DNA of 64,000 nt, from positions 868,001-932,000 of the forward strand of contig NZ_KI519454.1 in assembly GCF_000482545.1 (NCBI RefSeq), read 5' to 3'. The notes beneath the pieces were generated by a model. It was not told where the DNA came from. It worked only from the letters and a program-made list of their open reading frames with translations, and searched no databases. This DNA is from Arthrobacter sp. 35W (GTDB taxonomy: Bacteria; Actinomycetota; Actinomycetes; Actinomycetales; Micrococcaceae). A program made the translations under genes and the position numbers. Each line of letters begins with the position of its first letter. The first letter of the stretch is position 1. Below are positions 28,549 to 36,031 of this stretch, one piece after another.

Positions 28549-28554
28549 TAGAGT
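28549..28554 (+). promoter_or_regulatory. Candidate -10 (TAGAGT) of dut
   Basis: TAGAGT, eight nt before the GTG start at 28563; no Shine-Dalgarno. Confidence 0.45.
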
Positions 28555-28562
28555 GATCTGCT

Positions 28563-29081
28563 GTGACTGATCTGAACACTCCGCAGCCCGCCGATTCCTC
28601 CGCCCCGCATGACGGTGGCCCGACCCTCGTGGTGGAGCTCAAGATGCTCGACGCCGGAATCGAGCCCCCCAGCTATGCCCACCCCGGGGATGCCGGCGCC
28701 GATCTGCGCACCCGCATCGACCTGGTGATCGCTCCCGGTGAGCGCGTCCTGGTCCCCACCGGCGTCTCGATGGCCCTGCCCTTTGGCTTCGTGGCCCTGA
28801 TCCACCCCCGCTCCGGTCTGGCCACCAAGCACGGCCTGACCATTGTCAACGCTCCGGGGACCGTCGACGCCGGCTACCGCGGCGAAATCGCCGTCACCTT
28901 GCTCAACACGGACTCGGCGCACAGCATCGTGCTGTCCCGTGGCGATAGAATTGCACAGCTGGTCATTCAGCGTGTGGAGCACGCCCACTTTGTGGCCGTG
29001 GACGCCCTTGAGGACTCCGTCCGTGGTGCCGGCGGATTCGGTTCCACCGGCGGATTCACGTCCGAGCACGCACCCCGCTGA
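28563..29081 (+). CDS. dut: dUTP diphosphatase
   Basis: Trimeric dUTPase that converts dUTP to dUMP and pyrophosphate. All five family motifs can be seen: HPGDAGADLRT, PRSGLATKHG, the uridine-binding VNAPGTVDAGYRGEI with the catalytic Asp, RGDRIAQLVI, and the C-terminal RGAGGFGSTGGF that closes over the active site. The N-terminal extension of about 20 residues is not conserved in character. It uses a GTG start preceded by a -10-like TAGAGT. It heads a run with DUF3710, an OB-fold protein and DUF3159 genes. Confidence 0.95.
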   Translation: MTDLNTPQPADSSAPHDGGPTLVVELKMLDAGIEPPSYAHPGDAGADLRTRIDLVIAPGERVLVPTGVSMALPFGFVALIHPRSGLATKHGLTIVNAPGTVDAGYRGEIAVTLLNTDSAHSIVLSRGDRIAQLVIQRVEHAHFVAVDALEDSVRGAGGFGSTGGFTSEHAPR

Positions 29082-29140
29082 TTGCGCCGGGCCCCTTGGG
29101 TCCGTGCATGGCACACAACTCTTAAGGAGAACAGGGCAAC

Positions 29141-29920
29141 ATGGTTTTCGGTTTCGGCAAGAAGTCCAGCCAGGAGCAGAACGACGACGCGGCCGCAGAG
29201 GCGCAGAACGCAGCTCCCGGAGCCGACGGCGGCGCCGCTGCGCCGGGCCCGCTGCAGCCGGCGGACCCCTCCGATGTGGCGTACGACCGCTCCGTGCACG
29301 GGCCCTTCGACGCCGATGAGATCTCTGGCGTGGATGGCTACGTGGACCTTGGCGCCCTGTTGATCACCCCGCGCGAGGGCCTGCAGCTGCGCCTCGAGGT
29401 GGAGGAGCGCACGCAGCGCGTCATCGCCGTAACGCTGGACCTGGATGGCTCCAGCCTCCAGCTGCAGGCATTCGCCGCACCGCGCTCCGAGGGCCTGTGG
29501 GAGGACATCCGCGAGCAGATCGGCTTGTCCGTGGGTTCGCAGGGCGGCAGCATCGAAACCCTTGACGGCACCTTCGGCAAGGAGGTGCTGGCCAAGCTGC
29601 CCGCCGAGGCAGCCGACGGCAGCCGTGGCTACCGCGTGGCCCGGTTCATCGGCGTCGACGGTCCGCGCTGGTTCCTGCGCGGGGTCTTCGGCGGATCCGC
29701 CGCCATGGACCGCGATGCGGCGGCCGACCTGGAGCAGCTGTACCGCTCCACCGTCGTCGTCCGCGGCGATTCGCCGCTGCCCCCGCGCGATCTGCTGGCG
29801 CTGCGCCTGCCCAAGGACGCCGTGGCGGACGCCACCGGACATGTGGCAGCGGACCATCCGGCACCGGCCCAGGGCGGGGAGCCCTTCCGCCGCGGCCCGG
29901 AAATCACCCAGATCGGCTAG
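29141..29920 (+). CDS. DUF3710 family protein
   Basis: A 259-residue soluble protein. It starts VFGFGKK, has an acidic Ala/Asp-rich linker (about 10-45) and then the conserved core GPFDADEISGVDGYVDLGALLI, LWEDIREQIGLSV and FIGVDGPRWFLRGVFGG. These are hallmarks of DUF3710, an actinobacterial family of unknown function that accompanies dut. AAGGAG lies about 12 nt before the ATG. The OB-fold gene begins 4 nt after the stop. Confidence 0.87.
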   Translation: MVFGFGKKSSQEQNDDAAAEAQNAAPGADGGAAAPGPLQPADPSDVAYDRSVHGPFDADEISGVDGYVDLGALLITPREGLQLRLEVEERTQRVIAVTLDLDGSSLQLQAFAAPRSEGLWEDIREQIGLSVGSQGGSIETLDGTFGKEVLAKLPAEAADGSRGYRVARFIGVDGPRWFLRGVFGGSAAMDRDAAADLEQLYRSTVVVRGDSPLPPRDLLALRLPKDAVADATGHVAADHPAPAQGGEPFRRGPEITQIG

Positions 29921-29924
29921 AGCC

Positions 29925-30266
29925 ATGGCCATCCCGCAGGACAAGTGGCCCGAGGCCACGCCCATCTGCGACCTCCCTGTGCGGGGCCGCGCCGTCTGCG
30001 GTGGGTTCATCGACTCCGTCACCATCCTGCCGGCAGCCCTGGCGCCGCAGTTTTCGGCCATCGTCACGGACCGGGACAAGTACGACCACGGCGCCGCCAA
30101 GGCTGGCGAGAACCACCGGGTGCGCCTGGTGTGGCTGGGCCGTCGGCGGGTGCCGGGCATTGTGCCGGGCGTGCGGCTGCGCCTGGAGGGCATGGTGTCC
30201 ATGCGCGACGGGCTGCCCACGATCTTCAATCCACGCTATGAAATCATCGGCAAACAGGAGTCCTAG
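29925..30266 (+). CDS. Small OB-fold nucleic-acid-binding protein
   Basis: A 113-residue protein whose core (VRGRAVCGGFIDSVTILP, FSAIVTDRD, RVRLVWLGRRRVPGIVPGVR, LRLEGMVSMRDGLPTIFNPR) reads as a five-stranded OB fold, with the typical V-W-L-G-R-R-x-V-P-G-I segment of the actinobacterial dut-operon OB proteins. It probably binds single-stranded nucleic acid, but the target is unknown. It is packed between the DUF3710 and DUF3159 genes; the next start (TTG) directly abuts its stop. Confidence 0.82.
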   Translation: MAIPQDKWPEATPICDLPVRGRAVCGGFIDSVTILPAALAPQFSAIVTDRDKYDHGAAKAGENHRVRLVWLGRRRVPGIVPGVRLRLEGMVSMRDGLPTIFNPRYEIIGKQES

Positions 30267-30983
30267 TTGAGCACCCCGAGCACCACACCCCCTTCGCAGC
30301 CGGAGAAGCCCACCCTGGCCTCCGTGGCCCAGGAGTTGGCGGCCAAGGCCGCGCTCGAGCGGACCAAGGAGGGCCACATCGACCTCCTCAAGGCCGCCGG
30401 CGGCTGGCGCGGCATTGCCGAATCGGTGCTGCCGGGCCTGGTGTTCCTGGTGGTCTTCACCCTGAACCGCGAGCTGCTGCCCGCGTTGGTGGCCTCCGTG
30501 GTGGCGGCCGCGGTGTTCGTGGTGGCCCGGCTGGTGCAAAAGACGCCCATCACCCAGGCCTTTGCCGGCATCGCCGGCGTCGCCGTGTCGGCAGTGCTCG
30601 CGCAGACCACGGGCAAGGCGGAGAACTTCTATCTGTGGGGCTTCGTCACCAATGCCGGGTACATCCTGGCCATGGTGGCGTCCATCCTCGTCAAATGGCC
30701 CGTGATCGGGCTCCTGTTCGGCTACGCCCGCAATGAGGGCCTGCGCTGGCGTGCCGATGCCGAACGCCGCCGGGCCTATGCCGCGGCCACGTGGATCATC
30801 GTGGGTGTGATGGCCCTGCGGCTGGCCGTGCAGTTCCCGCTGTACCTGGCCGGGCTGGTGGACGCCCTCGGCGCCACGCGCCTGATCATGGGTGTTCCGC
30901 TGTACGCGCTGGGGCTCTGGGTTGCCTGGCTCATCAGCCGTCCAGTGAAGGCCGACGACGGCGAGACAACCGCCGGTTCCTAG
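30267..30983 (+). CDS. DUF3159 membrane protein
   Basis: A 238-residue integral membrane protein with about six hydrophobic segments (from about residue 55 to 230). The conserved elements include GGWRGIAESVLPGLVFLVVF, FYLWGFVTNAGYILAMVAS and WPVIGLLFGYARNEGLRW, which fit DUF3159. In mycobacteria the orthologue sits beside the two TrkA-type genes, as here, which makes a link to ion transport possible but unproven. The TTG start at 30267 follows AGGAG (30256-30260) at 6 nt and touches the previous stop codon. Confidence 0.85.
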   Translation: MSTPSTTPPSQPEKPTLASVAQELAAKAALERTKEGHIDLLKAAGGWRGIAESVLPGLVFLVVFTLNRELLPALVASVVAAAVFVVARLVQKTPITQAFAGIAGVAVSAVLAQTTGKAENFYLWGFVTNAGYILAMVASILVKWPVIGLLFGYARNEGLRWRADAERRRAYAAATWIIVGVMALRLAVQFPLYLAGLVDALGATRLIMGVPLYALGLWVAWLISRPVKADDGETTAGS

Positions 30984-31007
30984 CAAGGACTCCGCCGCCC
31001 GTTCCCA

Positions 31008-31066
31008 ACTGAGTGACAGGTATCTCACGTTCCGGGCACCGGAACGTGAGATACCTGTCACCTAGT
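31008..31066. repeat. Palindromic intergenic repeat, copy 2 (intact)
   Basis: Perfect 23-bp arms (31013-31035 and 31039-31061) with a 3-nt GCA loop, extended outward by ACT/AGT past two mismatches. It shares CCGGAACGTGAGATA and TGTCACC with the copy at 5511-5577. It sits where DUF3159 (plus) and the TrkA-type gene (minus) converge; its right end covers the TrkA stop codon. Confidence 0.9.
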
Positions 31067-31742
31067 CGGTCTGGCGGTTCCGCTTGGTGGGGGAGAGCAG
31101 GGTGCGCAGGCCGTGCTCGGCGTCGATCGTTGAGACGAAGAACAGCTCGTCGCCGCTCTCGATGACGTCGTCGGAGCTGGGCGCGATGGGCGCTTCGTCG
31201 CGCAGGATGGCCACCAGCGTGGCATCCTGGGGCCATTCGACAACGCCCACTGTGCTGCCGATGAGATGCGAATCGCTGGGCACGGTGAACTCCACCAGCG
31301 AGGCAACGCCTGTCTGCAGCGTCAGCAGGCGCACCAGGTCGCCGATCTCCACCGCCTCCTCCACCAGCGCCGTCATCAGGCGCGGGGTGTTCACGGCGAC
31401 GTCGACGCCCCAGGAGTCGTCGAACATCCAGTCGTTCTTGGGGTTGTTGACCCGGCCCACGGTGCGGCCCACGCCAAACTCCGTCTTTGCCAGCAGCGAG
31501 ACCACCAGGTTCACCTTGTCATCGCCCGTGGCGGAGACGACGACGTCGGCCTCGTCCAGCTTGGCCTCGCGCAGGGTGCTGATTTCGCAGGCATCGCCCA
31601 CCAGCCAGCGGGCGCCGCGCAGTCCGCTGCGGCCGATCACCTCGGGCTTGGGATCGATCAGCAGGATCTCGTGCTCATGGGAGAGCAGTTCGCGGGCAAT
31701 TGAACAGCCCACGCTGCCTGCCCCGACAATGACGACTTTCAC
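31062..31742 (-). CDS. trkA: TrkA-type potassium transport regulatory protein (second of a pair)
   Basis: A 226-residue cytoplasmic RCK protein: a Rossmann NAD(H)-binding TrkA-N domain with KVVIVGAGSVGCSIARELLS, acidic residue at the end of strand 2 (LIDPKPE), and a C-terminal TrkA-C domain (from about 140). Such proteins gate potassium channels or transporters in response to nucleotides. The GTG at 31742 overlaps the stop of the upstream TrkA-type gene by 4 nt (GTGA), so the pair is made together. No TrkH/TrkG membrane subunit lies nearby; the nearest transporter is the KimA-like gene. Confidence 0.9.
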   Translation of the reverse strand: MKVVIVGAGSVGCSIARELLSHEHEILLIDPKPEVIGRSGLRGARWLVGDACEISTLREAKLDEADVVVSATGDDKVNLVVSLLAKTEFGVGRTVGRVNNPKNDWMFDDSWGVDVAVNTPRLMTALVEEAVEIGDLVRLLTLQTGVASLVEFTVPSDSHLIGSTVGVVEWPQDATLVAILRDEAPIAPSSDDVIESGDELFFVSTIDAEHGLRTLLSPTKRNRQTD

Positions 31743-32413
31743 TCGGACTCCTTCGCGGGGGCACTGGCAAGAATGCGGGTGATCTCGGCGTCCTCGGCCA
31801 CGCGCAGCATGACGTGGACTGTGTCGCCCTGCTGGTAGCTGGTGTCCTCGGCCACCAGCATGCCCTCGCCGAAGCGGGTCAGGTAGGCAACCCGGCAGCG
31901 GGCTGCACGCTCGATGTCCATGATGTGCCGGCCGATCCAGCCCGGATGCAGCGTCACCTCGGTGAGGATCAGGCGCCCTGAGGGCTCGCGGAAATCGCCG
32001 GAGATGTTGGCCTCCGGCAGGATGCGGCGCAGTACCTGGTCGGCGCTCCAACGCACGGCGGCCACGGTGGGGATGCCCAGGCGCTGGTAGATCTCGGCGC
32101 GGCCCGGGTCGTAGATGCGGGCCACCACATGCTGCACGTGGAAAGTCTCGCGGGCTACGCGGGTGGCCAGCACATTGGAGTTGTCGCCGCTGGACACGGC
32201 GGCAAAGGCGTAGGCATTTTCAATGTCCGCCTGCTTGAGTGTCTCGCGGTCGAAGCCCACGCCCGTCACACGGCGGCCGGAGAACCCGGTCCGCAGCCGG
32301 CGGAAGGCGCGGTCGTCCTGGTCAATGATGGCCACCGAATGCCCGGCATCCTCCAGTGTGTGCGCCAAGGTGGCGCCGACACGGCCGCAGCCCATGATCA
32401 CAAAATGTGCCAC
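31739..32413 (-). CDS. trkA: TrkA-type potassium transport regulatory protein (first of a pair)
   Basis: A 224-residue RCK protein. The Rossmann motif HFVIMGCGRVGATLAHTL opens it and AIIDQD ends strand 2; the TrkA-C domain covers about 140-215 (RLILTEVTLHPGWIGRHIMD). It starts with GTG at 32413, with AGAGGAG about 6 nt upstream. In mycobacteria the corresponding pair was named CeoB/CeoC, from memory. It is divergent from the KimA-like importer across a 220-nt region that contains a nested inverted repeat. Confidence 0.9.
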   Translation of the reverse strand: MAHFVIMGCGRVGATLAHTLEDAGHSVAIIDQDDRAFRRLRTGFSGRRVTGVGFDRETLKQADIENAYAFAAVSSGDNSNVLATRVARETFHVQHVVARIYDPGRAEIYQRLGIPTVAAVRWSADQVLRRILPEANISGDFREPSGRLILTEVTLHPGWIGRHIMDIERAARCRVAYLTRFGEGMLVAEDTSYQQGDTVHVMLRVAEDAEITRILASAPAKESE

Positions 32414-32448
32414 TGATGCTCCTCTAGCTGCCGGCGCCCGCAGGGGCG

Positions 32449-32505
32449 TGGACCGGCATGGTGATAAGTCCGACTGTGGACATTATCAGCTTGCGGGCCG
32501 GTCCA
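32449..32505. promoter_or_regulatory. Nested inverted repeat in the trkA/kimA divergent region
   Basis: Outer arms TGGACCGGC (32449-32457) and GCCGGTCCA (32497-32505) are a perfect 9-bp repeat. Inside, TGATAAGTCC (32462-32471) pairs with GGACATTATCA (32478-32488) with one bulged base. It may be an operator or a structured leader of the trkA transcript. No known riboswitch motif was recognised. Confidence 0.45.
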
Positions 32506-32620
32506 TACCAATTGCCAGTCCTTTGCCCAGCCCTTGTCCACACCGTGTCCGCCAGGGCCGGTGGCGATGTCCATTGATGAAGCAGTGCTCCGCCGTCATG
32601 ACATTGCCCCGCGGAACGGC

Positions 32621-32626
32621 TAGCGT
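32621..32626 (+). promoter_or_regulatory. Leaderless-type -10 (TAGCGT) of the KimA-like gene
   Basis: TAGCGT, seven nt before the GTG start at 32634; no Shine-Dalgarno. Confidence 0.45.
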
Positions 32627-32633
32627 TACCCGC

Positions 32634-34613
32634 GTGCTGACATTTTTCAACGCGTTCAAGCGCGTGCTGGTTGGTCGTCCCTTTCGGAACGACAAACTGG
32701 CCCATACCCTGCTGCCCAAGCGGATAGCCCTGCCCGTTTTCGCCTCCGACGCCCTGTCCTCGGTGGCCTACGCCCCGGATGAGATCCTGCTGACCCTGGC
32801 CCTGGCCGGCGTCGCCGCGGTGACCATGGCGCCATGGGTGGGCATCGCCGTCATGGTGGTCCTGCTGACGGTGGTCGCCTCCTACCGGCAGAACGTGCAC
32901 GCCTACCCCTCCGGAGGTGGCGACTATGAGATTGCCAACGTCAACCTGGGCAAGTTTGCCGGGCTGACGGTGGCCTCGGCCCTGCTGGTGGACTATGTGC
33001 TCACGGTGGCGGTGTCGATGTCCTCGGCCGCCAACTACCTGGCCACGGCCGTTCCCGGCATGCACGGCACCCAGGCCTGGATCGCCGTCATCGGCGTCGT
33101 GGTGCTGGCGCTGGTGAACCTGCGCGGCATCAAGGAGGCGGGCAGCGTCTTTGCCGTGCCCACCTACATCTTCATGTTCTGTATTCTGGGCATGACGGCG
33201 GTGGGCGTGTTCAAGGCCGTCAACGGCACGCTCGGCACGGCCGCTTCGGCCGCCTTTGAGATCGTCCCCGAACCCGGTTTTGAATCCGGGCTGGTGGGCC
33301 TGGCCGGCGGCTTCCTGCTGCTGCGTGCCTTCTCCTCCGGTGCAGCGGCCCTGACGGGTGTGGAGGCCATCAGCAATGGTGTGCCCAACTTCCAGAAGCC
33401 CAAGAGCAAGAATGCCGCGACCACGCTTCTGCTGCTCGGGGCCATCGCCGCTGCCATGCTGGCCGGCATCCTCTTCCTGGCCCAGGCCACCAAGGTCCAC
33501 ATTGTGCTGGATCCGCACCGGGAGTTTCTGCTCAACGGAGAGCCGCTGCCCGAGGGCTACGTCCAGAACCCGGCCATCAGCCAGATCGCTGCCACGGTGT
33601 TCGGCAGCGGCTCGGTCGCGTTCTTCCTGATCGTGGCCGCCACCGGTGTCATCCTGGTCTTCGCCTCCAATACGGCGTTCAACGGCTTCCCGGTGCTGGC
33701 CTCGATCCTGGCCCAGGACGGCTACCTGCCCCGCCAGCTGCGCACCCGCGGCGACAGGCTGGCCTTCAGCAACGGCGTATTGGCACTGGCCCTGGGTGCG
33801 ATCATTCTGATCGTGGCCTTCAATGCCGACGTCACCAAGCTGATCCAGCTCTACATCGTGGGCGTGTTCATCTCCTTCACGGCCAGCCAAATCGGCATGG
33901 TGCGGCACTGGGGCCGCGAGCTGCGCAGGGTCAAGGACAAGCATGCCCGGCGACTGATGCTCCGCTCGCGCACCATCAACGCCGTAGGCTTCTCCATGAC
34001 GGCGACGGTGCTGATCATCGTGCTGATCACCAAGTTTGAACAGGGTGCCTGGATTGCCCTGCTGGCCATGCTGGTGCTGTTCCTGATCATGTGGAGCATC
34101 AGGGCCCACTACGACAATGTGGCCAAGGAGTTGGCCGTCGAAGATGACGCCTCGGCGCGGGCACTGCCCTCGCGGGTGCACGCCGTCATTCTGGTCTCCC
34201 ACGTGCGCAAACCGGTCCTCCGCGCCCTGGCCTTTGCCCGCGCGTCGCGCCCGTCCACGCTGGAGGCGATTACAGTTGACATCGACGCCACGGAGACGGA
34301 ACGGACCGTGGCGGATTGGGACAGGCTGGAAATTCCGGTGCCGCTGACCGTGCTGGCCAGCCCGTACCGGGAGACCATCACACCCATCATGAACCACATC
34401 ACGGCCATGCGGCGGGACTCGCCGCGCGATCTGATTGTGGTCTACATCCCCGAATACGTGGTGGGCAAGTGGTGGGAGCAGCTGGTGCACAATCAGACGG
34501 CCCTGCGCATCAAGACCAGGCTCCACTTTGAACCCGGAGTGATGGTCGCGAGCGTGCCCTGGCAGTTGAAATCGTCCAAAGATGCCCAGAAATACCAGGA
34601 ATTGAGTTCATGA
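32634..34613 (+). CDS. kimA: KimA-like APC-superfamily potassium importer
   Basis: A 659-residue permease with about 12 membrane helices and a C-terminal cytosolic domain of about 150 residues. Long stretches match my memory of Bacillus KimA, a proton-coupled, high-affinity K+ importer controlled by c-di-AMP: DALSSVAYAPDEILLTLALA, SYRQNVHAYPSGGGDYEI, LLVDYVLTVAVSMS, FSSGAAALTGVEAISNGVP, GDRLAFSNG and the VASVPWQLKSS tail. The GTG start at 32634 lies just after a -10-like TAGCGT. The divergent TrkA pair supports a potassium role. Its stop overlaps the methyltransferase start (ATGA). Amino-acid transport is the less likely alternative. Confidence 0.8.
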   Translation: MLTFFNAFKRVLVGRPFRNDKLAHTLLPKRIALPVFASDALSSVAYAPDEILLTLALAGVAAVTMAPWVGIAVMVVLLTVVASYRQNVHAYPSGGGDYEIANVNLGKFAGLTVASALLVDYVLTVAVSMSSAANYLATAVPGMHGTQAWIAVIGVVVLALVNLRGIKEAGSVFAVPTYIFMFCILGMTAVGVFKAVNGTLGTAASAAFEIVPEPGFESGLVGLAGGFLLLRAFSSGAAALTGVEAISNGVPNFQKPKSKNAATTLLLLGAIAAAMLAGILFLAQATKVHIVLDPHREFLLNGEPLPEGYVQNPAISQIAATVFGSGSVAFFLIVAATGVILVFASNTAFNGFPVLASILAQDGYLPRQLRTRGDRLAFSNGVLALALGAIILIVAFNADVTKLIQLYIVGVFISFTASQIGMVRHWGRELRRVKDKHARRLMLRSRTINAVGFSMTATVLIIVLITKFEQGAWIALLAMLVLFLIMWSIRAHYDNVAKELAVEDDASARALPSRVHAVILVSHVRKPVLRALAFARASRPSTLEAITVDIDATETERTVADWDRLEIPVPLTVLASPYRETITPIMNHITAMRRDSPRDLIVVYIPEYVVGKWWEQLVHNQTALRIKTRLHFEPGVMVASVPWQLKSSKDAQKYQELSS

Positions 34614-36031
34614 CCCCCGTGCTGCCCCAGGCAAACACCGCCGCGCCCACCGCCGATCTGATCGTCACCGTAGGGCCGGTGGCCCATGGCGGCCACTGCG
34701 TCGCGCGGCACGAGGGCCGGGTGATCTTCGTCCGCCACGCCCTGCCCGGCGAGGTGGTCAAGGTCCGCCTGACCGACCACGAGGAGGGCGCCAGCTTCTG
34801 GCGTGCCGACGTCGTCGAGATCCTTGAGCCCTCCGCCGACCGCGTGCCGCATTTCTGGCCCGAGGCCGACGCCGTTGCCGCTGGACGGCGTGGCAAGCTG
34901 CCCGTGGGTGGTGCCGAGTTCGGCCACATCAGCCGCAATGCCCAGCTGGCGCTGAAGGAGGCCGTGCTGCGCGAGCAGCTGCAGCGCCTGGCCGGGATCG
35001 ACGCCGAGTGGATCGCCGCCCGTGCCGGCATCCTGGACGCGGGCGTGGAGGACATCGACGCCAATGGCACCGAGGCGCAGCAGGCGGGCCTGGGCTGGCG
35101 CACACGCGCTGCCTTCGCCGTCACGCCTTCCGGCAGGCTGGGCATGCACGCCCACCGCTCCACCCAGATCGTGCCCGTGTCAGTGATGCCGCTGGCCGTG
35201 GATGCCATCAACGAGCTGCGCCTGTGGGAGATCGACCTCACGGGCATCTCCCGCATCGAGGTGGCGGCCCCGGCCAACGGTTCGGTGCCGCTGGTGCTGC
35301 TGGCCCCCGGCGAGGAGCTGGGGGAGAAGGCCGCAGGCCTGGCCCTCAAGCGCGTCTCCAATGCCATCAAGGCCGCCGCCACCGGACCCGTCTCCGTGGC
35401 CGGGTGGAACCCCGAAAGCGGTGCCACCACGGTGCTGGCCGGCCGCGGCTGGGTCTCCGAAACCGCAGCCGGACACGAGTTCCGTGTCACGGGTGCCGGC
35501 TTCTGGCAGATCCACCGCCAGGCCCCTGCCGTCCTGACGGACGTTGCGCTGGGCTACCTGTCCGACGGCGGCTTCCTGGCCCCGGGCGCCGGCGTTGCCG
35601 ACCTCTATGCCGGGGCCGGGCTCTTCACCGCCCCGCTGGCCGACGCCGTCGGCGAGACCGGCACCGTGCTGTCCGTGGAGGGCTCGGCCGGCACCAGCCG
35701 CGATGCCCGCAAGAACCTCCACGCCGCGCCGCAGGTGTCCATCACGCAGGGCCGCGTGGAGCGGGTCCTCTCCGACGCCCGCCGCAGCTTTGACGCCGTC
35801 GTGCTCGATCCGCCGCGCGCCGGCGCCGGCAAGGCAGTGGTCCGCCAGCTGGCGGCCACCGGCCCCCGCGCCATCGCCTACGTCTCCTGCGACCCCGCCT
35901 CCTTCGCCCGCGACCTGTCGTACTTCCGCAACAACGGCTGGGAGCTGGCCGCGCTGCGGGCCTTCGATCTGTACCCGCACACCCACCACCTGGAGACCGT
36001 CGCCCTGCTGACGCCCGGGGAGCGCCGTTGA
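34610..36031 (+). CDS. TRAM/class I SAM-dependent RNA (uracil-5-) methyltransferase, TrmA/RlmD family
   Basis: A 473-residue RNA m5U methyltransferase. The N-terminal TRAM domain (about 15-75; VAHGGHCVARHEGRVIFVRH) binds RNA. The Rossmann domain has VADLYAGAGLFTAPLAD (SAM motif I), VLDPPRAGAGK and the catalytic Cys427 in YVSCDPASFARD; GFWQIHRQA corresponds to the F-x-Q-x-N segment of the family. The cysteine cluster that binds Fe-S in RlmD/RumA is not evident. The target (tRNA U54 or 23S rRNA) cannot be decided. It is coupled at both ends by 4-nt overlaps to the importer and the P-type ATPase. Confidence 0.88.
   Translation: MTPVLPQANTAAPTADLIVTVGPVAHGGHCVARHEGRVIFVRHALPGEVVKVRLTDHEEGASFWRADVVEILEPSADRVPHFWPEADAVAAGRRGKLPVGGAEFGHISRNAQLALKEAVLREQLQRLAGIDAEWIAARAGILDAGVEDIDANGTEAQQAGLGWRTRAAFAVTPSGRLGMHAHRSTQIVPVSVMPLAVDAINELRLWEIDLTGISRIEVAAPANGSVPLVLLAPGEELGEKAAGLALKRVSNAIKAAATGPVSVAGWNPESGATTVLAGRGWVSETAAGHEFRVTGAGFWQIHRQAPAVLTDVALGYLSDGGFLAPGAGVADLYAGAGLFTAPLADAVGETGTVLSVEGSAGTSRDARKNLHAAPQVSITQGRVERVLSDARRSFDAVVLDPPRAGAGKAVVRQLAATGPRAIAYVSCDPASFARDLSYFRNNGWELAALRAFDLYPHTHHLETVALLTPGERR

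Noticed and set aside
32414-32633. c-di-AMP (ydaO-type) riboswitch in front of the KimA-like gene
   Set aside because: I expected one because Bacillus kimA has it, but the conserved motifs are not visible and the likely start of transcription is almost at the start codon.
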